Below, piece after piece: positions 16,712-25,730 of a stretch of 64,000 nt of DNA (the first letter of the stretch is position 1; every line of letters starts with the position of its first letter). Source of the stretch: Paraburkholderia sp. HP33-1. GTDB taxonomy: Bacteria > Pseudomonadota > Gammaproteobacteria > Burkholderiales > Burkholderiaceae. The position numbers were made by a program, and so were the translations under genes. The notes under the pieces are model-generated. The model was given only the letters and a program-made list of their open reading frames with translations, made no database searches and was not told the DNA's origin. The stretch lies in assembly GCF_021390595.1 (NCBI RefSeq), contig NZ_JAJEJR010000001.1:1426001-1490000 (forward strand). The letters are read 5' to 3'.

Positions 16712-17541
16712 TTCAGTAGATACGATGTGAAAATGTAATACGGCATTCCGTTGTACTTTTCAAATTTTATGACGACCCGAACGGTACTCATGGATCTGAG
16801 CTCTCCCGTTGCCCGATCGACTCCATAGCCGACTTTCTGGCCTACATCCTGAGATAACTCTAGAGGGTACCTCGTGTTCGACCGAGCCCAATTCCTGATG
16901 ACGGACGCATTGGTATGCATCACTCGGGAGATCGCCCATTCCGCCGCCGGTAAGTCCCGAAATGACGATACGACTCTTCTCTTCGGCTCCAATCGCAGCC
17001 GCTCCCGCAGCTGCGCCTCAGTTCTCCCAACATGCTTCAGTATCGTATGCCCGCCGATCCGGCTGCCGTCTTCGGCCTCATGCGCTCGCAGACTGATTCG
17101 CCCCATCGTAATCCGCGCGACGCGCGCGGCTTTGATCGATCCGGTGAGTCCGAACGGCACGGCGATATCGAGCGACACGCCAAGCTGGTTCGCCAGGTCC
17201 GGGCGGGCTTTCAGCGTCTCGGCGAGCTTCGTCCCGCTCCGCTGTATCAGCGTGGCGGCGTCCTGGCCCGTCAGTATCTGACGCAGACCGGTCGCCGCCG
17301 TGTCCGAGCCATGCACGCCGAACACCACGCATCCAGCCTTGCTTGCCATCGTCGGTTCAGGCAGCACACACAGCGCTGCCGCCCCGACCATCTCCGCCAC
17401 GCCTGCGGCGACCTGCAAGCCGCCCGATAGCCGGTTGGTTAGCATCTCCGTCTGGCTGATCGATCCGCGCGTCAGTACAGCGGCCAGTTGCGGCGCGCTG
17501 AGCACCACGCGCACACCATCTCCATCGTTTTCCTGCGACAT
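16708..17541 (-). CDS. Polymorphic toxin with C-terminal bacterial RNase A-like domain
   Basis: 277 residues. Residues 30-130 form a hydrophobic, Gly/Ala-rich pre-toxin region (LQVAAGVAEMVGAAALCVL). Residues 160-277 match the bacterial RNase A-like CDI toxin fold: GGHTILKHVGRT, FRDLPAAEWAI, RNWARS and the C-terminal IFTSYL. From the characterised Yersinia toxin, recalled as using His, Arg, Thr and Tyr with 11-residue His-Arg spacing and Thr-x-Tyr at the end, the equivalents here are H170, R181, T272 and Y274; all are present at matching spacing. GAGGA precedes the ATG. No secretion domain (two-partner passenger, PAAR, VgrG) is attached, so delivery is unknown. The downstream gene is the likely immunity protein. 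Confidence 0.8.
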   Translation of the reverse strand: MSQENDGDGVRVVLSAPQLAAVLTRGSISQTEMLTNRLSGGLQVAAGVAEMVGAAALCVLPEPTMASKAGCVVFGVHGSDTAATGLRQILTGQDAATLIQRSGTKLAETLKARPDLANQLGVSLDIAVPFGLTGSIKAARVARITMGRISLRAHEAEDGSRIGGHTILKHVGRTEAQLRERLRLEPKRRVVSSFRDLPAAEWAISRVMHTNASVIRNWARSNTRYPLELSQDVGQKVGYGVDRATGELRSMSTVRVVIKFEKYNGMPYYIFTSYLLK

Positions 17542-17747
17542 TCCAGATTCCTCTGCAGTATTGCGAGCCTAAAAACTAGCAAGCGACCACAGCGGTATGA
17601 AATGGGCGATGGATGATTTCTGTGTCTCAATGTGTCCAGTGGTGTCCGGCAATCCAGTGAGGTCCGCGGCACAAAGTCACCCAAAGCCGGCCCTCTGCGC
17701 GCCACTCCGGTAAACTATGGGTTTTTCACGCTTCTCCCGCCTCTTCC

Positions 17748-18443
17748 ATGACTCAAGACGAACTCAAGCAACTGGTCGGCCAGGCCGCCGCCGATTACGT
17801 GAACGCCAACGTGCCGCAAGGCTCGGTGATCGGCGTCGGCACGGGCTCCACCGCGAACTGCTTCATCGACGCGCTGGCCGCCACCAAATCCCGCTATCGC
17901 GGCGCGGTGTCGAGTTCGCTCGCCACCACCGCACGTCTGCAATCGCACGGCTTCAAGGTGCTCGACCTGAATGAAATCGATTCTCTACCGGTGTACGTCG
18001 ATGGTGCCGACGAAATCGATCGCAGCGGCGCAATGATCAAGGGCGGCGGCGGCGCGCTTACGCGCGAGAAGATCGTCGCGTCGGTGTCGGACGTGTTCGT
18101 CTGCATTGCGGATGCGAGCAAGGTCGTCGAGACGCTCGGAAAATTCCCGCTGCCGATCGAAGTCGTGCCGATGGCGCGCACCGCGATTGGCCGTCGCGTG
18201 ACGGCGCTCGGCGGCGTGCCCGTCGTGCGCGTGACGAAAGAGGGCGCGCCGTTCATCACCGACAACGGTAACGAGATCATCGACGTGAAAGGCCTGAGCA
18301 TCAGCGACCCGCGCACGCTCGAAGCGCAAATCAACGCGTGGCCCGGCGTCGTGACGGTCGGCCTGTTCGCGGGCCGCGGCGCGAACCTGTGTCTGCTCGG
18401 CACGGACACCGGCGTCCAGACCATCACGTACGGCCAGAATTAA
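17748..18443 (+). CDS. rpiA: Ribose-5-phosphate isomerase A
   Basis: 231 residues, standard length. It interconverts ribose-5-phosphate and ribulose-5-phosphate in the non-oxidative pentose phosphate pathway. Family motifs: [17 protein letters not shown] (phosphate binding), VDGADEID with catalytic Asp residues, and [12 protein letters not shown] with the catalytic Glu and Lys. It ends 28 bases before a strong terminator and is back to back with the toxin gene. Confidence 0.97.
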   Translation: MTQDELKQLVGQAAADYVNANVPQGSVIGVGTGSTANCFIDALAATKSRYRGAVSSSLATTARLQSHGFKVLDLNEIDSLPVYVDGADEIDRSGAMIKGGGGALTREKIVASVSDVFVCIADASKVVETLGKFPLPIEVVPMARTAIGRRVTALGGVPVVRVTKEGAPFITDNGNEIIDVKGLSISDPRTLEAQINAWPGVVTVGLFAGRGANLCLLGTDTGVQTITYGQN

Positions 18444-18470
18444 GCGGATTGCGTTTCTGTTCGCTCTGAC

Positions 18471-18510
18471 GCGAGTGAGCCGGTCCAACGGCTCACTCGC
18501 GTTTTTTATT
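18471..18510 (+). terminator. Rho-independent terminator after rpiA
   Basis: GCGAGTGAGCCG (18471-18482), loop GTCCAA, CGGCTCACTCGC (18489-18500): a perfect 12-bp stem followed by GTTTTTTATT. Confidence 0.93.
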
Positions 18511-18848
18511 GAGCTTGCTCGCAATTTGAAAACAGCACGTCGAAAAGCCGCGCGCGGCTTTTCGCGACCACCTGGCGGAAAATGCCTGGCACCCCGCGCA
18601 GACAGTTCCGCGGCGATGCTTGCCGCACGATGTCCGACACGCGCGCGTCGCTGATCACCCGCACGCGCCGCGCTCTGATCGAAAAGTTCGGACTGGACAA
18701 GCCGTCAGTTCGCGGCGGCGAACGGACGCTTTGAATTATTCGCGTACTGTCGCACGTCGAATGTGGGCACGCGCACGCACAGCCAGAAACGCGGCACATA
18801 CACTCTTCTCTAAGGTCATGCGGCGTTTTCTGACGGGCGGGGCGGAAT
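18511..18848. other. Gene-free interval between rpiA terminator and glycosyltransferase
   Basis: No credible gene. The only structure seen is the exact 24-base palindrome at 18541-18564 listed separately. Confidence 0.5.
18541..18564. repeat. Perfect 24-bp palindrome
   Basis: CGAAAAGCCGCG followed by its exact reverse complement CGCGGCTTTTCG, with no spacer. It lies 30 bases past the rpiA terminator. As RNA it could fold only with strained central pairs, so a protein-binding site or a cruciform/REP-like element is possible. No second copy was noticed in the window. Confidence 0.6.
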
Positions 18849-20078
18849 ATGAAAGTGGCGATAGTGCACGATTGGCTCGTCGCCCCCGGCGGCGCCGAGA
18901 AAGTGCTCGAGCAGATCATCGAGTGCTTTCCCGACGCCGATGTTTTCAGCGTCGTCGATTTTCTCGAAGATCGCAAGCCGATTGCCGGTAAGCCGGTCAC
19001 CACGTCGTTCATTCAACGTTTGCCGTTCGCGCGCACTCACTATCGCGCCTATTTGCCGTTAATGCCGCTCGCTGTGGAGCGGTTCGATCTGTCGAGCTAT
19101 GAGCTGATCATAACCAGTTCTTGCGCGGTCGCGAAGGGCGTGGTGGTCTGTCCCGGGCAGACACACATCAGTTACGTGCATTCGTTGATGCGTTATGCAT
19201 GGGATCTACAGCATCAGTATCTGCGCGAAGCGAATCTGGTGAGCGGCCTGAAGTCGTGGGCCGCGCGCGTGATGCTGCATTTATTGCGCGGCTGGGATGC
19301 GCAGTCCTCGAACGGTGTCGATCGACTGATCGCGAATTCGCAATCCGTCGCGCGGTGCTTGATGAAAACGTATCGGCGCGATGCCGCGGTGATCCCGCCG
19401 CCTGTCGACGTGAACGAGTTCAAACTGCGCACCGAGAAAGATGATTTCTATCTGACCGTGGCGCGGATGGTGCCGCACAAACGCATCGATCTGATCGTCG
19501 AGGCGTTCAGCGCCACGCCGCAGCGCAAGCTGATCGTGATTGGCGACGGGCCGCAGATGGCGTCGGTTAGCGCGAAGGCCGGACCGAACGTGACGATCCT
19601 CGGCTATCAGCCGTTCGGCGTGTTTAAGGACTATCTGGCACGCGCGCGTGCCTTGGTGTTTGCCGCCGAGGAAGATTTCGGCATCGTGCCGCTCGAAGCG
19701 CAGGCCTGCGGCACACCGGTCATTGCGTTCGGCAAGGGCGGTGCGCTCGAAACGGTGGTGCCGGTCGGCGACCCGCATCCTACCGGCGTTTTCTTCGCGC
19801 GCCAGACAGTCGTGTCGATGCTCGACTCAATCGATCGCTTCGAGCGGCTGAGCGCGTACATCACGCCGGCGGCCTGTCGCGCGAATGCGGAGCGGTTTTC
19901 GGTGCAGGTGTTCCGGCGCGCGTTCATGGCGGAGGTCATGCGCACGATTCTGGCGGATGGTCGGCGTCGGTCGGCGATGGAGTTGGGGGATCGGGTGGAG
20001 TGGGCGGAACCCGATCTCGCAACCCGCGAATTCGGCTGGGCTGACGACACAGCGCCGAAAAGCAGTTGGGAGCACTGA
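18849..20078 (+). CDS. Glycosyltransferase family 4 protein
   Basis: 409 residues, GT-B fold. The N-terminal acceptor domain opens with KVAIVHDWLVAPGGAEKVLEQI (the GGAE loop contacts nucleotide sugar). The C-terminal donor domain has VARMVPHKRIDLIVEAF, KLIVIGDGPQ and the donor-binding EEDFGIVPLEAQACGTPVIAFGKGG carrying the EX7E motif. It probably transfers a hexose to a cell-envelope or exopolysaccharide intermediate at the cytoplasmic membrane. A polyprenyl-phosphate sugar transferase gene lies 1.1 kb downstream on the other strand, so both may serve polysaccharide synthesis. The acceptor is unknown. Confidence 0.9.
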   Translation: MKVAIVHDWLVAPGGAEKVLEQIIECFPDADVFSVVDFLEDRKPIAGKPVTTSFIQRLPFARTHYRAYLPLMPLAVERFDLSSYELIITSSCAVAKGVVVCPGQTHISYVHSLMRYAWDLQHQYLREANLVSGLKSWAARVMLHLLRGWDAQSSNGVDRLIANSQSVARCLMKTYRRDAAVIPPPVDVNEFKLRTEKDDFYLTVARMVPHKRIDLIVEAFSATPQRKLIVIGDGPQMASVSAKAGPNVTILGYQPFGVFKDYLARARALVFAAEEDFGIVPLEAQACGTPVIAFGKGGALETVVPVGDPHPTGVFFARQTVVSMLDSIDRFERLSAYITPAACRANAERFSVQVFRRAFMAEVMRTILADGRRRSAMELGDRVEWAEPDLATREFGWADDTAPKSSWEH

Positions 20079-20565
20079 GGCGAGGCTCATTCGCGGTTCT
20101 CGTCATGAGAAGTTTTAGATAGGAGAGCATAAGGTTTTCGTCGTCATGCAGTGATTTTGCAATGGGCAGTAACGAGCCGTTCTGACCAACGCGTCCGGGC
20201 GGCTGTTGGTGTGGGCGCGTGCGTTTCGCGCTTTGTGTGGGCAGTGCGTATCGCGCGATACGTGCCGCGCGTGCAAGGCCGGTTGCGGTGGGCCCTTGTC
20301 AAGCAGGTAAGGTTGGACTTCAAAAAATGAAATCGGGGTACGCGCCACGCGCTACGGGCGAGATATTCGTCGGCGCAGCATGCCTCGCGTGGCCATAACG
20401 ACCTGAAGCAGACCTTCGCTATCGTGTCTGCTGGACTGTCTCACTGCGAAGTTCGCCGTGCCGGCAGCTCAGCGTGCATCGGCGATTCACTACAACAGGC
20501 AGTCGTCATTCGCGCGTCATGGATGAACGCGCAGGCGGCTTTTGGACGAGGGAAAATCTAAACAA
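20079..20565. other. Gene-free interval upstream of the HigA-like gene
   Basis: Nearly 490 bases without a credible gene on either strand. In particular no HigB/RelE-type toxin frame was found in the place where it normally precedes higA. Confidence 0.5.
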
Positions 20566-20988
20566 ATGAATGCCGATCGCCTTCCGGGACCCTTTCCCGA
20601 CATCTCCGCAACCTGGGCTTCGCTGCAGAGCCAGTTGCCGATCACGCCGATTCGCACCGAAGAGGATTATCAGCAGATGGTGCGCGTCGCAAACTCGCTG
20701 TCCGATCATCTGAGCGGCAACGACAACGATCCACTCGCCGATCTGCACGCGATCGTGAGGGAACTGGTCGTTCACTGGCAAGCGCGCAACCGGACGGTTC
20801 CGAGGGCGGAGCCGCGCGAAGTGCTACGCCATTTGCTGATCACGCATGGGCTCAAGCAGAAGGATCTGGCCGGAATCGCATCGCCGACAGTCGTCAGCGA
20901 TATTCTCGCCGGGCGCCGCGCGATCAGCAAAAAGGTCGCCAAAGCGCTCGCGGTGCGGTTTCAGACCGACGTCAGCGAGTTCCTGTAG
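20566..20988 (+). CDS. HigA-like antitoxin / helix-turn-helix protein, toxin absent
   Basis: 140 residues. The N-terminal part contains PIRTEEDYQQMVRVANSL, the dimerisation segment seen in the larger HigA (COG5499-type) antitoxins, and the C-terminal part an XRE helix-turn-helix: LLITHGLKQKDLAGI, SPTVVSDILAGRRAISKKVAKALA. The ATG at 20566 is preferred to a TTG 24 bases upstream. Such proteins normally neutralise and co-repress a HigB mRNA interferase encoded just upstream, but none is visible here, so this copy may be solitary and act only as a transcription factor. A perfect hairpin follows the stop. Confidence 0.8.
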   Translation: MNADRLPGPFPDISATWASLQSQLPITPIRTEEDYQQMVRVANSLSDHLSGNDNDPLADLHAIVRELVVHWQARNRTVPRAEPREVLRHLLITHGLKQKDLAGIASPTVVSDILAGRRAISKKVAKALAVRFQTDVSEFL

Positions 20989-21049
20989 AGGCGTTCTCGC
21001 GCGGCGAGACCGGTCGACGACGTGGTTCGTCGCGGTGGCTTTCCATTCG

Positions 21050-21094
21050 CGCCAACGCCGGCGGCTGATCGGGCCGCCGGCGTTGGCGTTTGCA
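21050..21094 (+). terminator. Strong hairpin after the HigA-like gene
   Basis: CGCCAACGCCGGCGGC (21050-21065) pairs perfectly with GCCGCCGGCGTTGGCG (21073-21088) around a seven-base loop. Only a weak T-rich tail (TTTGCATTTG) follows, so intrinsic termination is probable but not certain. Confidence 0.6.
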
Positions 21095-21202
21095 TTTGCA
21101 GCGACGTGTGCGAGGTGTGATCCGCTTCTGCGAGTTCTTTCGGAAGGCGGTCCGGCATTTCTTTGATCCGGACTCCCAGACGCGATTCGCGTACTGGCGT
21201 GG

Positions 21203-22609
21203 TCAGAACGCGTTGCGACCGACAAAGCCCTTGAAAACCGTGATGAAGACGATCTTCATGTCGAACCAGAACGACCAGTTATGGATATAGAACAGGTCGA
21301 ACTTCACGCGGGCTTCCATCTTTTCGACCTTGGTGGTCGCGCCGCGATAGCCGTTGACCTGGGCCCAGCCGGTGATGCCGGGCTTGATACGGTAACGGTG
21401 CATGTAGCCGTACACCTGGTCCTTGTACAGATCGTCGTGTTCGACCGCGTGCGGACGCGGACCCACCACGGACATCTGACCGAGCAGCACGTTCAGAAAC
21501 TGCGGCAACTCGTCGAGACTGGTACGGCGCATGAAGCTGCCGAGCTTCGTCACGCGCGAGTCGTTGCGGGTCGCTTGCGTGACCTGGCCGTGCGCTTCCT
21601 GATGCACGGTCATCGAGCGGAACTTGTAGATGCCGAACGGCTGACCGTCGACGCCTTTGCGGATCTGCCGGAAGAACACCGGTCCCGGCGAGGTGAGCTT
21701 GATGCCGATCGCGAGGACGACGAACACCGGCGCGAGCGCGAACAGCGCGAGCGCGGCGAACAGGCGGTCGAACATCAGCTTCGGCCACATCTGCGGCGGG
21801 GAGAGCGGCGTCGCGCTCAGATTCAGCGTCGGCAGACCGGCGACATCGGCGATCGCGTGATTGAACAGCGACAAACTGCGCACATCAGGAATGAAGCGCA
21901 GATTGACGAAGTCGTTTCTGAAAGTTCGCGTGAAGCGGTAGATCGTGCGTTCCTCGGAGAGCGGCAACGCGAGCCACACTTCGTTCACGTGTTCGTCGCG
22001 CACCCTGGCCGCGAACGCTGTCAGATCGGTCAGCACGGGCAGGCAGGTCAGACGCGCGCCGTACGCGTCGTGGCCGTCCGCGCTGGTGTCGAATACGCAG
22101 ACCGGTTTGAAGCCAGCCTGCGGTGCATGCTCGAGATGCGCGAGCAGCGTGCGCGCAAAGCCCGGTGCGCCGACGATCGCGACGGTGCGCATGTTCATGC
22201 CGCGGAGGCGTACGAAGCGCAGCACGACGTGCATGATGCAGCGGGTCGCGATGATCAGCGCGCCTGAAATCAGCGTTGAGTAACCGAACCACAGGCGCGA
22301 CACCGCATCCATTCGATGCAGCGTGAACGCGAGCACGAGCGTGGTCGTGACCACCACGAGCCACGCGGCGGCGATTCGCGCGAGCACCGGCGCGAGAGCC
22401 TTGCCGCGCCACGTCTCATAGACCCCAACGCCCGGAAACAGCAGCAGGACCAGCACGCAGTTGAACGCAATCAGAAGGCGCTCGGTATCGGCTAACGCGA
22501 TCGGCGCGGAGAAGCGCATCCAATGGGCGAGCAGGCCGCCCGCGATCACGAAGAGCGCGTCGAGACATCGGAGAGCAGTCCTGATCATGGGCAAATCAAC
22601 CCCGGTCAT
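21203..22609 (-). CDS. Undecaprenyl-phosphate sugar phosphotransferase (WcaJ/PssY-like)
   Basis: 468 residues. The first ~130 residues hold four to five membrane segments, then a CoA-binding-like Rossmann region (VAIVGAPGFARTLLAHL), and a C-terminal bacterial sugar-transferase domain from about 275: KLMFDRLFAALALF (membrane re-entrant helix), PVFFRQIRKGVDGQPFGIYKFRSM, RRTSLDELPQFLNVLLGQMSVVGPRP and YRIKPGITGWAQVNGYRG. It loads a hexose-1-phosphate (probably glucose) onto undecaprenyl phosphate, the first membrane step of exopolysaccharide synthesis. The start is uncertain: ATG at 22609 or 22588, neither with a good ribosome site. It follows the Crp-type regulator by 15 bases, so the two form an operon. 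Confidence 0.92.
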   Translation of the reverse strand: MTGVDLPMIRTALRCLDALFVIAGGLLAHWMRFSAPIALADTERLLIAFNCVLVLLLFPGVGVYETWRGKALAPVLARIAAAWLVVVTTTLVLAFTLHRMDAVSRLWFGYSTLISGALIIATRCIMHVVLRFVRLRGMNMRTVAIVGAPGFARTLLAHLEHAPQAGFKPVCVFDTSADGHDAYGARLTCLPVLTDLTAFAARVRDEHVNEVWLALPLSEERTIYRFTRTFRNDFVNLRFIPDVRSLSLFNHAIADVAGLPTLNLSATPLSPPQMWPKLMFDRLFAALALFALAPVFVVLAIGIKLTSPGPVFFRQIRKGVDGQPFGIYKFRSMTVHQEAHGQVTQATRNDSRVTKLGSFMRRTSLDELPQFLNVLLGQMSVVGPRPHAVEHDDLYKDQVYGYMHRYRIKPGITGWAQVNGYRGATTKVEKMEARVKFDLFYIHNWSFWFDMKIVFITVFKGFVGRNAF

Positions 22610-22624
22610 CGAGCGGCGTGCCGC

Positions 22625-23359
22625 TTATTCAACGGTCTCGGCTTGACGCAGTCGCGGCAGCAGACGATCGAATTCGCGCTTCACGAGCCCGTAGCATTCG
22701 CACGCGCGTGCTTCGAGGCCCTTGCGGTCGAGCACCTTGATATGGCCGCGGCTATGATGAATCAGGCCTTCGTCGTGCAGTTTGCCGGCCGCCTCGGTGA
22801 TGCCTTCACGACGCACGCCGAGCATGTCGGCGATCAGTTGCTGCGTGACCGTCAGATCGTTCGACGCCACTCGGTCCACTTCGATGAGCAGCCACCGGCA
22901 CAGTTGCTTGTTGAGCGCGTGATGGCGATTGCACGCGGCGGTCTGGGCGACCTGGGTCAGAAGAGCGTGCATATACAGCAGCATCAGGCGGCGCAGAAAG
23001 TCGGAGCGCGAGAACTGCTGCTTGAGCGCCTGCGCGCTCATCCGGTAGGCGAAGCCCGCGCATTGCACCTGCACGCGGTTCGGCATGGTCTCGCCGCCCG
23101 TGAGGACCGGCACGCCGGTCATCCCTTCGCGGCCGACCGCGGCAATTTCGACGGAACTGCCGTCTTCCATCGTCGACAGCATCGAGATGATTGCGGTGGT
23201 GGGGAAGTAGACGTGATGGATCCGTTGACCCGAGTCGCACAGCAGTTGCTCGGTGCGCAGATGAACCAGCTCGAGGTGGGGAGCTAGCGCTTGCCATTCG
23301 TGCGACGGCAATGCGCCCAGCAGATGGTTACCGTGCAGATCGGATTGAAGTGTCAACAT
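22625..23359 (-). CDS. Crp/Fnr family transcriptional regulator
   Basis: 244 residues. The N-terminal cyclic-nucleotide-binding fold (about 10-125) shows LGALPSHEWQALAPHLEL and FPTTAIISMLSTMEDGSSVEIAAVGREGM; the C-terminal helix-turn-helix (about 160-225) shows LTVTQQLIADMLGVRREGITEAAGKLHDEGLI. The Cys residues are not arranged as in oxygen-sensing Fnr, and the cyclic-nucleotide pocket does not clearly match Crp, so the signal is unknown. The ATG at 23359 has GAGGA upstream. It is the first gene of a pair with the sugar phosphotransferase gene, suggesting control of exopolysaccharide. Confidence 0.9.
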   Translation of the reverse strand: MLTLQSDLHGNHLLGALPSHEWQALAPHLELVHLRTEQLLCDSGQRIHHVYFPTTAIISMLSTMEDGSSVEIAAVGREGMTGVPVLTGGETMPNRVQVQCAGFAYRMSAQALKQQFSRSDFLRRLMLLYMHALLTQVAQTAACNRHHALNKQLCRWLLIEVDRVASNDLTVTQQLIADMLGVRREGITEAAGKLHDEGLIHHSRGHIKVLDRKGLEARACECYGLVKREFDRLLPRLRQAETVE

Positions 23360-23833
23360 GATCGGTCCTCGCATGAGAGTCGCGCGTCGCGTGACTCTCT
23401 CCGTTTCTTTGATCCGATGCTCACATCCTCGGGACTGGCTGCCTGGCGAGCAGCTAGGATGAACAGCATCGGCCCCGTTTTAGGCCTGTGCACTGCCGCC
23501 TCTGTTGTTGCGCTCGTGTGCGGTCGCACTCTGTTGCGCCGAGGTAATAGCGAGGACCGTGCCAACGTTAGGGAAAACGTGTCCTGATGCGGCGCAGCGA
23601 AGAAACCCTTGGTCCGTTGGGAAGCAAAAAGCGGCTTTTTGTTTCAATTCTGCAAACCCCGGCCCGACGGGGAATGCATCGCATGAAAGCTTTTGGTTTC
23701 CGCGAATCCCTTGATACTAAAGGCCTCACGGCCAAATACCGGGGGGCTGTCGAAGCTGTCTCAGTTTTGAACCTGCCGCCGCATGCACGTTTTGAAGCGT
23801 TCCTCGTGGAGTGTCAGAAATGATTCAGAAGTG
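23360..23833. other. Gene-poor interval upstream of the Crp-type regulator
   Basis: Several short open frames exist, the best being 23587-23823 on the plus strand (78 codons), but none has family resemblance or a good ribosome site. GC content is lower than in flanking genes. Confidence 0.4.
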
Positions 23834-24611
23834 TTAAATGCGATGTGTACGCTGCCGCACGCCAGGCTTTTTTGGCGCGGTAACAGTCGCGTTGAAGCCA
23901 ACAGTGAGCTGACAAAGCAGACAGTTTGGCGCGCGCGAAACGAGCTTTGGCGCGCTTCGCAGGCATGCGGCTAGTTCGGAATGACCACTCGCCGTAGAAG
24001 ATGGCGGATAACGCATTGATCGCACGGACTTCACCGTGGTTGCCGCACATGTTTCATCGGCTTTAAAGGGGGTCTTCAATGCAGGTGCAACGAATTCTTG
24101 TTGCGACGCCACATGAACGATCTCGCCGCTCGCGGCACCGTATAGCGTTGCAATCGTGACATCGTGCGCGCGGGCCGAAGGCGTACGGATGCGTGAAATC
24201 GAAGAACTGGCCGAGATGCGCGTCTCGCGCGTGGACGTGACCTTCACGCTGCCGTCACGCAGACAGACCTGTTGGAGTTTGCTGCCAAACGTTTGCGCGA
24301 CATCGCCACGTTCGCGCGCGGCGAGCGTGCGCAACTGCTCTGTGAATCGCTTCGCGTTCGATCAGTGCGCTGAGCGCGGCATCGTTCGGGTAGTGGAAAT
24401 TGGCTAACGCAGAGTTCCCGCCATCGGTACTGCGGTCCACTTCGATACGACGAAAGCCGATCGAGCCCGAGGACTGAGACATCACGTTACCGTCGTCGAG
24501 CGGTAACTTCAGAGGATAGAAATTGGGCTCTTCGTGCCTACGCGGCCAACAGCGTTTTGCGTAGGGCACGCGCACGACGCCGGTGAGCGTATATGCATCG
24601 TGCCATTGCAA
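23834..24611 (-). pseudogene. Possible frameshifted remnant of an unrecognised gene
   Basis: Two minus-strand frames look like one protein broken by a shift near 24340-24350. The first runs from about 24611 (LTGVVRVPYAKRCW, GSIGFRRIEVDRS, ANFHYPNDAALSALIERE) to a stop at 24255; the second takes over with FTEQLRTLAARERGDVAQTFG and continues through SKLQQVCLRDGSVKVTS. Joined, ALIERE plus FTEQLRTLAARERGD would make a continuous helix. The first frame has no ATG or GTG start; upstream it is open to the stop codon of the DUF1839 gene at 24738. No family was recognised. This may be a decayed gene or chance open frames in a lower-GC region. Confidence 0.35.
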
Positions 24612-24737
24612 AGACGAAACATCGTCGCCGCAAGAAAGTGTCGTGCGACAGGCAGCGAAGTTGTTGGGGTGTACGAAACGTAAAGTTAACGAAACAACCC
24701 CATCGTCGTCTTCGCGCCGACTGGTCAGATCAATCCT

Positions 24738-25730
24738 TTAGCGCACCAGTGCGGCTAGCGGCGGCAGCGTCTTTTCATAAGCGCTTTCGAGCACGTCGAA
24801 GCAGTCTGCGCATGTATCGCGACGGCCGCACGCGATCGCGCGACTGAGCCGGAACTGCATCACCATCGACTCCGACGCGATACATTGCGCGGCGGCCGGT
24901 ATCGTCGGCGGGATATCGAAGCCTTGCGCGAACAGCCACTGCAGATACTTCGACAGAAACTCGAAGTTCGCGCCGAGCTGCCGCATCAGATTGAACGAGT
25001 ACAGCTGGAAGTACGCCTCGTCGCGATCGAACAGTGTGTCGAGATGCGCGGGAAACGCGGCGCGCCATTGCGAGATCGGATTGACCAATGGACGCCGCTC
25101 CAGATGCGCGCATAGCAGTTCCGCCGACGCTTCCGCGAGCGCGGTGCCTTCGAGCGCGGGCCGCGCCTGCTTGGCGAACTCGACGTACGGAAACAGCAGG
25201 TCGGCCTGCGCGGCGAAATGCGGCAACTTGCGAAACACGCCGTCGTAGTCCTCGCCCTCGAGCTGGTGATAGCCGGTGCTGTGGAAATAGCCGATGCGGC
25301 GCGCGGCGGTGTCGACGAAGTCGACGCCGATCGTGGTCTTCGAATGCTGGCTGCGATATGTGGTCGCGCGCGTATCGGGCAGATAGTAGCCATCCACTTC
25401 CACGAGCACGGTGTGTCCGCGCTGCGTCTGCACGAGCACGCGCGCTTCGAGCGAGTCGTAGATCGCGAGTTCCTGCACCTGGGTGCCGTACAGACGGTCG
25501 AGATCTTCGAGTGGAAGCTTGAAGTACGTGAACTGATCGCCTTCGAAATCTTGCGTGACGGTAAACGCGAGCGCCGCGCACGGATCGAGCCCGAAGCTGT
25601 GCAGCAGCTCGATCCACAGATCGACATGGCGGTTGGTCTCCTGCCACACGCGCTCGCCCTGATGCAGTGCGTGCGGCAGGTGCTCGCGCAACTGCGTGCC
25701 GGCAGGCGCTGAGCTCGGCGATGGATTCAT
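24738..25730 (-). CDS. DUF1839 family protein
   Basis: 330 residues matching the DUF1839 pattern: HVDLWIELLHSFGLDPCAALAF near residue 35, FEGDQFTYFKLPLEDLDRLYG, VLVEVDGYYLPDT and TTIGVDFVDTAARRIGYFHSTGY. Members are encoded beside dedicated acyl carrier proteins and amino acid:[carrier protein] ligases (shortened seryl-tRNA-synthetase relatives), so a role in handling an aminoacylated carrier protein is the working idea; no reaction is established. Its ATG overlaps the stop of a 34-codon frame which itself overlaps the acyl carrier protein stop, so all three are translationally coupled. No ligase gene is visible nearby. Confidence 0.82.
   Translation of the reverse strand: MNPSPSSAPAGTQLREHLPHALHQGERVWQETNRHVDLWIELLHSFGLDPCAALAFTVTQDFEGDQFTYFKLPLEDLDRLYGTQVQELAIYDSLEARVLVQTQRGHTVLVEVDGYYLPDTRATTYRSQHSKTTIGVDFVDTAARRIGYFHSTGYHQLEGEDYDGVFRKLPHFAAQADLLFPYVEFAKQARPALEGTALAEASAELLCAHLERRPLVNPISQWRAAFPAHLDTLFDRDEAYFQLYSFNLMRQLGANFEFLSKYLQWLFAQGFDIPPTIPAAAQCIASESMVMQFRLSRAIACGRRDTCADCFDVLESAYEKTLPPLAALVR

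Noticed and set aside
18541..18564. Palindrome as a rpiA terminator
   Set aside because: A better terminator with a T-run lies at 18471-18510; the palindrome lacks a loop and T-run.
20100..20560. Possible higB toxin upstream of the HigA-like gene
   Set aside because: All frames on both strands were scanned by eye; none shows the HigB/RelE pattern or adequate length.
23587..23823. 78-codon plus-strand frame
   Set aside because: Weak ribosome site, no domain, located in a region where neither strand shows coding character.
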